Shown piece after piece: positions 56,950 to 64,000 of a stretch of DNA of 64,000 nt; positions within the stretch are counted from its first letter, which is position 1; every line of letters begins with the position of its first letter. Source of the stretch: Atriophallophorus winterbourni (Eukaryota; Platyhelminthes; Trematoda; Plagiorchiida; Microphallidae); the NCBI GenBank assembly GCA_013407085.1, contig JACCGJ010023952.1, positions 1-64,000 on the forward strand, given 5' to 3'. The notes beneath the pieces were generated by a model. That model made no database searches and was not told where the DNA came from. It saw only the letters and a program-made list of their open reading frames with translations. Made by a program: the position numbers and the translations under genes.

Positions 56950-59182
56950 TAAACTGAGATTACCTGACGCAATGATATACCCCCATTCGCTACAGTAGGC
57001 CTTTAGACCCATGTGACGAAACGTAAGGTTTAAAAGTACAATGCAAATAATGGTGAAGCAGCACTTTGGAAAGAGCAAGGTACTGTGAAACTCACATTTT
57101 TCGAACTTAAAATACACTAGCAGTTTAAACCTATTTGCCCTCATCATGTGATGAGCTGAAGTTATTACGGCTTACGCGGTAGTATAATGAACAATGTTTA
57201 AAGTGTATGCTATATAGGGTGTAAACAACGAACTAGGGTGTTGAAAATCTGGATTGGCGGAGCGATTATTGTCGCTCTGGGGTGCGTATAAATGATCACT
57301 GTATTTTTGCTCACATCTGCTTCAAATATACTCAACTACTTGTTTTAGGCTACATACTCTCGTTAATCGAGAAGATCGGTAGCTTCTGCAGTTATGGTGA
57401 CGAAATCAACATCAAATGGATGATTGGTACAAATGTGAAAATCGATATCATACCGTCATATAATGAAACAATAAAATACAGTGAACTGTGTCCGCTACTA
57501 CAGTGCCTGCATTCAATATTTAAATTAAGTCTGTGGTGCTATAGAGTTCTAAATTATGGAAAATAACGCTTTTGAAATGTCAACGGAAGAATTCTGGAGA
57601 TCACTAGTCGTGAATGTAAACAATAAAGTGACATTAAAATGCACTGGACAGAAATGCATCAAGAAATTACTAATTCGCTATCGGCGGAGTGAGATTGGTC
57701 ATACGACCGAAAGACATCTTAACGTGTCGCCAGGATAAGTCTTTTATGTAATCAATTAGAAACAACAGGTCAAAATGCACAAAAATATCTTCACGCTGCA
57801 GTATCGGGGATAAATTCGATGAAAGTGATCTGAAGTGGTAGATAGTTACAAGCTTTAGTGTTATCACGTTCATCTCACTTTTCAGGGATCCAGGGATCCC
57901 CATTACTAAGGCCGGTCTCAATCTAGCGGATAGCGTAGAAATACAAAATAGCGCAGAATCAAATCGAGCCTCGCAGCTGCTAGTGTACTTAGGTGCAGTT
58001 CAATCTCCACTACCGCTTAAGCAAACTCCTCCTTTATCAAGCTGAGAGAACATAGTCTCGTGGGGCTTGAAGGACATTGGATTTTCGACGAAACGCTTAT
58101 AACGCAAAGCTTGAGATCAATAGATCTAACCCGATTATGGCGATCAAATCAATGGAAGCGGTTAGCTTTGAGAGTGTTCAGAAATCTCACACTCAACTTT
58201 TTTTAAGAAAAAAGCAGCAACGAATATGATGGCTAGGTTTTTTGCGAAATTCTTCTGACTCCATTAACGATTTGTAACAACATTCCGTTTTACAATTTAA
58301 GACATATTAGCTACTGCGACGCACTTTATCACAGTTAAGCTTATATCCATTTCTCATGCTGATTGGTTGTGCAGTTTACCAAAAAATTTAATTTGTCAAT
58401 GTTCATTTTCATGCAGCTCTTTAAACAAATTCAATATTTGAGCAGACACACTGTCAAGCAAATTTTATGCGCTAGACAGTTTTTGCATGAAACTGACTTC
58501 GAAATCGTCAGAACCAATGTTTTGGTGTATTCATGCAATCTATCCATCTAAATCAAGTGCAAGAAAACAATGTACAACGAGGCCCTTTTGAACGTCTCTT
58601 CATCCGTTTTTGTATATTTATCGATTAAAAATTAATACAAAACCTTTCACGCTGGATCTAAGTTGAAGAGAATTGACATGATTATGTGCAATTATGTGAC
58701 GTTTTGTGAAACAGTAGTGTAGAGCTGTGATTCTCGAAGAATTTCGTATAATGATTTGCGTTCTTCTTCCTCGGACCAAACACATCTATAATGTGGAGCT
58801 AGATGCTGCAAATATTTGATGTGCAGGCTGTATATTATTTCGACAGGAACACGAGGGTTTTTAATTCCGTGTCAATTTATTGAGACCTATTCGAGTGATG
58901 CTCATCTTAGATTTCAATAGAAAAAAGCCATACATGTGCTATGACTTCACACACTGGCAAATAGAGAGATCGTTGCGTTTATTTCTGCGTCTATTTTGGG
59001 CAAACATTTTTTACAGGATATGTTTGGAAATAGAGTTGATAAAGTGTCCTAAACAGGACAACCGTTGGCGATTTGTACGGAATACAATTTCCCTATTCAA
59101 TCGTGGCCTCTCATGTCCAGCTTATGAAACTTACTTCCCTTATTATTTTGCCTATTGATGGGCAAGTCAAGTTTGGTCGGAA
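56950..59182. other. No gene recognised
   Basis: Two overlapping frames at 57282-57566 and 57556-57738 (+) lie after a splice-acceptor-like TTTTAG near 57348 but have no motif I know. The rest, including 58363-58551 and 58880-59158, is AT-rich with no supported gene. Confidence 0.35.
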
Positions 59183-59443
<261 letters not shown>

Positions 59444-60263
59444 AGTGTCGCAGTCGACAGTTTTAATCTCGAGAAGCTTTGCCAGAAGCAAAATGTTATC
59501 GAAAATAAATAGAGCCGTCTATTCCAAAACTATTTTTGAATAAAAATGACAGCTCATTCGGAGTGAAGCATCTTATGAAAACTTGCGTTCCGCGAAAACA
59601 AAGTTGAAATAAATCGATAGTTTACAAGACTATTTATTTACTTCTGCAACATTTCTTCCAAACCTGAAATTTCTTTTACACAGCATATTACATCCTTGAT
59701 GCGATATGTGTGCTAAATCATTCAGACCCATTTATCGTTGAACGCAAAATTCAATCAGTTCTTACTGAATCACATTGTTGTATTTATAAACAATTTTCTG
59801 CTTATTAACCTACATAAACAATTTACATTGCAATTTTTCTAAGGATACTGTGGTCAACGTAACATTAATTATTCAAGTAATGTTACCGTTTCATCCAACT
59901 ATGTGAAACGGACGTCTGTTCTTGTCCAGCACCAGTTTGGGACCACAATCACATATCCGGGGACCAATCAAATCAATTTTTAAAAAAAGTAAACTATCCT
60001 AATCGGATTGGTCTGTCTGAATTCCGTGTTGATCCGCTGCATCGGTATCTGGCAGATGTGTCTGCCAATCTTCGAACCATTAAGTGCACTAAATTCAATC
60101 GTTAAGCTTCTCGTGATCCAAACAATGCTGACTGAAAATCTTTTCGAAGTGATGGTTTATGTTCGAAATTGACGTTTTATCCTTCACTCCGTTTCAGACG
60201 AACCATACCGACATGGTTTGTTTCCTCGATGCAACACGTAAAGCCGGATAATATTTTGACTAC
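59444..60263 (+). other. Upstream region of the LRR-Ig gene
   Basis: No other gene recognised. TTTCAG at about 60192-60197 is a plausible 3' splice site, so the coding exon could start near 60198 with a spliced 5' UTR. An in-frame TAA at 60249-60251 lies just before the proposed ATG. Confidence 0.35.
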
Positions 60264-62339
60264 ATGTGTCCATGTCACTGCTACTTGTGTATGATTTTGT
60301 TCAACTTATTGCAATTGTGTTTACGTACACGTCGCGCAGAAGCTGTCAAAGGTTGCGTTACGTATGTCACCGGTGATAATTACTCAATGCGCCAGTCCAT
60401 ATGTGACAAGCCAGACACACATTTCCAGGTTATACCGTTTGCATTACCAAGTCAAGTGGTAAAACTAACAATCAATAATCAGGAAATACATCGATTGAAT
60501 GCATCTCAGTTTAAGCATTTACCAAACTTGACTTATCTGGATTTAGATTCAAATAATTTGGCCTCGATTGAACCAGACACATTCAGTGAATTACGGCTTC
60601 TTCGAACATTGAGTCTGCGTTTTAATTTGTTGAAATTTATCCCTCAGTCGTTTCACCCAGATGTTATGCATGGATTCATACAATTGGAACACCTCAACTT
60701 GTACCACAATCCAATAACATTTGTTCCAAAAAATCTGTTCAAACCTGTTGGATCAACTTTACGAACCTTAGTGTTAGGTGGCTCTTCACAGGGTTTCGTG
60801 TTAGACGAAGGATCTTTGGATGGTTTGGTCAAATTGGAGTCTCTGGACCTGAGCTCCAACTACTTGGAGACGCTCCCGGAGTCGATGGAAAAGTCCTTCC
60901 TACAAATGAATTTGAAAGAATTGTTTATATATGAGAACCCTTGGAAATGTGATTGCTACTTGCGTTGGTTGAAAATTTGGTTCCTCAGTCGAAATCCTGA
61001 TTTGATATTTTTTCGTTACCTTCCTGAAGGAATAAGTCATGATGTACATAGCACCAGCTTGCACATTTGGACAGAACGAAACTACTTAACACCAGAAAGC
61101 CAGGGAATTATGATACAACCTAAATGCACATCCCCCTTTCCACTATACGGTAGACCATTGTTTGACCAACCAGACAGCAGCGACATTCAAGCCTTGAGAC
61201 CGACAGATTTCTATTGCGTTCCACAAGCAATGACTTCAAACAAACCTGTTCAAATCACTGAAGCCATAAACGCAAGTATAGTCTGCGAGTTCTTCGCAGA
61301 TCCTTCAGGTATTGTATCCTGGTATAAGAATGGTACAAGGATCGAACCAAATTCAAATAGGTACTTTCTCTCTCAGGGACAAGGGAGACATTTTCATGCC
61401 TTTATCAATATATCATACGTGCAACAGACCGATGCTGGTCTTTATACCTGTGTGTTAGATACCAGTCATGGACGTGTAAATAGTTCCTTTGAAGTATTTG
61501 TTGGACCCTTTGACTATAGTCTGGGAAGGTACTTTCCAAGCAATGCTTTGTTTTGGGCAAACGGCCTGGATACGACCATGGTTTTAAAGTTTACGGGAAT
61601 CGCTGCGTCGTGTTTAGTTATCTTGCTCATATCGATCGGAGCGCTAATATATTGTTTTTGTGGCAGAAGTACACAGAAATGCAAACAAACTGTGAATATT
61701 GAAGAAAAAAGTACCCGAAATACAGTAAAAATCAATGGGAATAATCTTTCACACCACACTGATACCGAACGAAGGATACCTAGGTCAAACTTGGTGAAAA
61801 AGCACTATTTGACTACATCCGAAGCATCTCCGAATGAAATATGTGTGATACAAAGTCCCCAAGATATGGAAAATTATGTCGCTTTGCGTGTGTTACCGTC
61901 TGAGAATCCAAGCAATTGTGCTGTTCATAATATTGCATTTATACATCAACTTGATCCAAGTAGTCTCGTAATGGCTGACGCTGATCGACTGGCAACGCTG
62001 CTAGGCCAATCGAGGACACCTTGTCTACCGGTCTCGACGGAAACTAATTTTATGGTCAATGACCAACTTGCCACGGAATCAAAAGCTGATCGAACGATGC
62101 TCCAAGATCAACCTTGTCCATTACATGGAACTATGTATGCTACTTTACAACCTTCTAGAAATAAGCAAACATTTATCGAGGCCAAACAACACCTTGCAAC
62201 AATTCCTGTTGGACTGCAGTCAGGTTCTGGTAAGCGAATTAACCACACATTACCCAGTCGGAAGAAACAGAATTTGTGTTCTAATGATGCGCAGATCCAT
62301 TCACCCGAAGAGAGTCAACAGAGTAGTTTTAAAGGATAG
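60264..62339 (+). CDS. LRR and Ig domain single-pass membrane protein (kekkon-like)
   Basis: 691 residues in one exon. Residues ~6-22 (CYLCMILFNLLQLCL) form a signal peptide. Leucine-rich repeats span ~64-212 (LPNLTYLDLDSNNLASI, LEHLNLYHNPITFVP, LESLDLSSNYLETLP). An LRR C-terminal cap follows (NPWKCDCYLRWLKIWF; Cys 229, 231, 288, 318). One Ig domain covers ~326-413, with Cys341, Trp353 and YTC Cys396 in DAGLYTC. The membrane span is ~441-464 (IAASCLVILLISIGALIYCF) and a 225-residue cytoplasmic tail follows. The order LRR, cap, one Ig, TM, long tail is that of kekkon, LINGO and AMIGO cell-surface proteins, which act in adhesion and receptor modulation; kekkon-like is my best guess. The tail has YVAL and YATL motifs. 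The start is supported by the in-frame stop at 60249 and by the signal peptide following at once. ATTAAA at 62434 may serve as poly(A) signal. Confidence 0.9.
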   Translation: MCPCHCYLCMILFNLLQLCLRTRRAEAVKGCVTYVTGDNYSMRQSICDKPDTHFQVIPFALPSQVVKLTINNQEIHRLNASQFKHLPNLTYLDLDSNNLASIEPDTFSELRLLRTLSLRFNLLKFIPQSFHPDVMHGFIQLEHLNLYHNPITFVPKNLFKPVGSTLRTLVLGGSSQGFVLDEGSLDGLVKLESLDLSSNYLETLPESMEKSFLQMNLKELFIYENPWKCDCYLRWLKIWFLSRNPDLIFFRYLPEGISHDVHSTSLHIWTERNYLTPESQGIMIQPKCTSPFPLYGRPLFDQPDSSDIQALRPTDFYCVPQAMTSNKPVQITEAINASIVCEFFADPSGIVSWYKNGTRIEPNSNRYFLSQGQGRHFHAFINISYVQQTDAGLYTCVLDTSHGRVNSSFEVFVGPFDYSLGRYFPSNALFWANGLDTTMVLKFTGIAASCLVILLISIGALIYCFCGRSTQKCKQTVNIEEKSTRNTVKINGNNLSHHTDTERRIPRSNLVKKHYLTTSEASPNEICVIQSPQDMENYVALRVLPSENPSNCAVHNIAFIHQLDPSSLVMADADRLATLLGQSRTPCLPVSTETNFMVNDQLATESKADRTMLQDQPCPLHGTMYATLQPSRNKQTFIEAKQHLATIPVGLQSGSGKRINHTLPSRKKQNLCSNDAQIHSPEESQQSSFKG

Positions 62340-62691
62340 CATCAGAAAATCGACCAGTGTAACCTGATTTATTGGTCGTTAATGATGTGCTATCACCCTG
62401 ATGTTCATTCCAAAACCATAGGTTTTTATGATGATTAAAAAATTATCCGATGAGTTCTAATGAATTGATAACTGTATTTGAACAATTTTCAGAGTTCTTA
62501 CGCTTTGTTTATGGATCTAAAGGAACTAGTACTTTGAGTACAAGAAATTATTTTTCAAGTATTGTAAGCTTTAAGAATATGATTGTAAATCCTTTCAGCG
62601 TTCAGGAATATGCATTTGACGCAATGTCCAATTCATCAAATTGATTAATCACTTCTCTATCAAGTCCATCGTTAAAAATTGTTTACTGTTT
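62340..62691. other. 3' UTR / downstream region
   Basis: Sequence after the LRR-Ig stop codon, with ATTAAA at 62434-62439. The 64-codon frame at 62450-62644 has no motif. Confidence 0.4.
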
Positions 62692-63005
62692 TATCACTGT
62701 TTCAAGTTCGGCTTGATATAATTGCACTTCACTTGAAAAAGGCAGATGCATAAATGCGAAGATGTGAGCGATACAATAAGCATCTTCAATTCTTGATGTG
62801 AAATCACTCAATGATATTGTATTCGAGTTTCGCGACGTCCTATTCGAAATTGGCTTCAACGTGGTACAATGTATAACAATTTTCCACTGTTTCAAGTCCC
62901 AATAGACCAACGTTTGTTATCCCCATCTGGTTTCGTATATTTTGCTCGAAACCGGTAATGGCATACAGGGAGAGTGTGAACATCGCATTTTATGTATTCA
63001 TTTGG
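62692..63005 (+). repeat. Hammerhead-repeat (retrozyme-like) fragment, family 1, two units
   Basis: Unit starts TCACTGTTTCAAG (about 62692) and CCACTGTTTCAAG (about 62883), 191 bp apart. The first keeps GATGTGAGCGATACAATAAG and TGTGAAATCACTCAATGAT; the second keeps CCCCATCTGG, CTCGAAACCGGTAATGG and GAGAGTGTGAAC. Stem I can form between CCAT and ATGG, and GAAACCGGTA is intact, but CTGANGA has become CTGGTTT, so no activity is expected. Confidence 0.75.
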
Positions 63006-63164
63006 AGCACATTTTACGTGACGTTTCGCATCAGATCCAGAGGCTTTGCCAGACCAGAGGTGATAGTCCACACAGAGACAAGATGACTAAGTAGCATTTC
63101 ACCCGTCCAAAATGCTTTACTTTCCCGTTGAGCAGCTGAATTTCAGAATTCAGAAATATTATAG

Positions 63165-64000
63165 ACAAACATTAGCTTAACGAAACCACAGGATGATGGG
63201 GCATAAAAATTAAAAGCGTATGAAAATCCGGAAGTTAATAGACACAACATTATAATGTACGGTCTGAAATTGATTTTTATGTTTCGCAGTTATCCGATTA
63301 AGAATGTGAAATAGGCAAAGCCATTGAAGGCTTACATGTTCACCTAAGTTTGTGTGATTTTCGATGAGTAGTATGGAATAACGTCAAGTAATTTATTATG
63401 CGTCGGTGTGTGATATCTCGTCGTTTGAGTTTGGACTTATGCTCGTTGAATGTCAAATTTCTGTAGCATGCAATCAACTTTTATTGCACGATCATATATC
63501 TTGTTAAAGAGTTCAATGAGACCCAGACTGGGATTTTATATTCCAAAACAAGACGAATGTATGCTCGTATGTACTGAGTATTCTGCACAAGATTTATGGG
63601 ATAAAACTCCCGAATGTCAGTGGACGAAGCATGCGGTATGCAGTTATATTATAAACTATTTGGTGATGGGGTCTTAGCTTGTGGTTACAAGTCATCCGAG
63701 CACAGAGCGTTTGATGAACTTCATTTGTGACACATCTTCTTCTGGACAGGTTACCGCTCATGTGAACAGGGTAAGGTAGACCGTTATCCAGAGAAGAAAT
63801 ATCCCTGCGTCAAACTTTTTAATGAGAAGGCCATGATTATCTCGATCAAATGTTCTGGAGGTATCGATGCATCAATCCTTTATCACGAGCATTAATCCGG
63901 CCTTCCAATATAGTAAGACGGTTGAGCAGATAGGATTAACTCCTCTGAAATCCATGCTAATGTTAGGTAGAAATATTCTAACTTTACAGAAGCTCTGGTA
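63165..64000 (-). mobile_element. CR1-like LINE, old copy running off the window
   Basis: The minus strand encodes RTFDRDNHGLLIKKFDAG (palm motif SKAFDRVNH), FLLWITVYLTLF and VTCPEEDVSQM at 63710-63870. The 3' end has CATCCTGTGGTTTCGTTAAG at about 63175, corresponding to CATCCTATGGTTATTGTTAAG of sister copies. The C-terminal coding part between them is full of stops. The 5' half is beyond the right edge. Confidence 0.75.

Noticed and set aside
62059..62367. 102-codon frame overlapping the LRR-Ig gene end
   Set aside because: Shadow in another frame of a clear coding sequence, with no motif of its own.

Overview
The window reads as non-coding, repeat-rich DNA from an animal genome. It is AT-rich, nearly gene-free and packed with decayed retrotransposons. 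The mix of elements, with tandem repeats carrying hammerhead-ribozyme cores, suggests a parasitic flatworm, most likely a trematode. That placement is inference; nothing here fixes a species.

Only two pieces look like host protein-coding sequence. One is a single-exon gene at 60264-62339 (+) for a 691-residue membrane protein with leucine-rich repeats, an Ig domain, one membrane span and a cytoplasmic tail (kekkon-like layout). The other is a probable terminal exon at 2586-2848 (+) of a multi-spanning, possibly TLC-domain, membrane protein.

Most of the rest is LINE debris of two kinds. CR1-like elements (PHD-finger ORF1; ORF2 with APE endonuclease and reverse transcriptase) occur at 7205-8449, 8984-9315, 10917-11470, 14500-17850, 21285-22490, 22644-27200, 28536-28665, 28960-31831, 32020-32500, 33665-34610, 34626-36908, 36925-37830, probably 50180-51030, and 63165-64000. 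The copy at 22644-27200 (-) is near full length, and the one at 28960-31831 (+) has an almost open ORF2. A second LINE type, RTE/L1-like with a C-terminal zinc finger, occurs at 3262-3505, 8470-10720 and 51470-52200. Further RTE scraps lie at 243-354 and 1505-1800, and a hAT-type transposase relic at 5361-5990.

The most interesting system is a set of short tandem repeats with hammerhead-ribozyme cores, which look like metazoan retrozymes. The best is an array at 35426-36832: five forward ~241-bp units preceded by one inverted partial unit, flanked by a perfect 12-bp target-site duplication and sitting inside a LINE whose reading frame closes exactly once the insert is removed. A diverged second family, with core CTGATGA and a GTGC stem, occurs at 11940-12190, in a 658-bp duplicated block (13551-14208 and 18758-19416), and in an inverted pair at 54857-55300. 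More fragments lie at 10864-10916, 11525-11690, 18500-18700, 28308-28466, 52440-52578 and 62692-63005. Several copies stop at the same internal point (TTGTTT), which suggests a defined 3' terminus.

The long stretch 37830-50170 and most other gaps show no recognisable gene. A 260-bp ATCT microsatellite lies at 59183-59443, about 0.8 kb upstream of the LRR-Ig gene.
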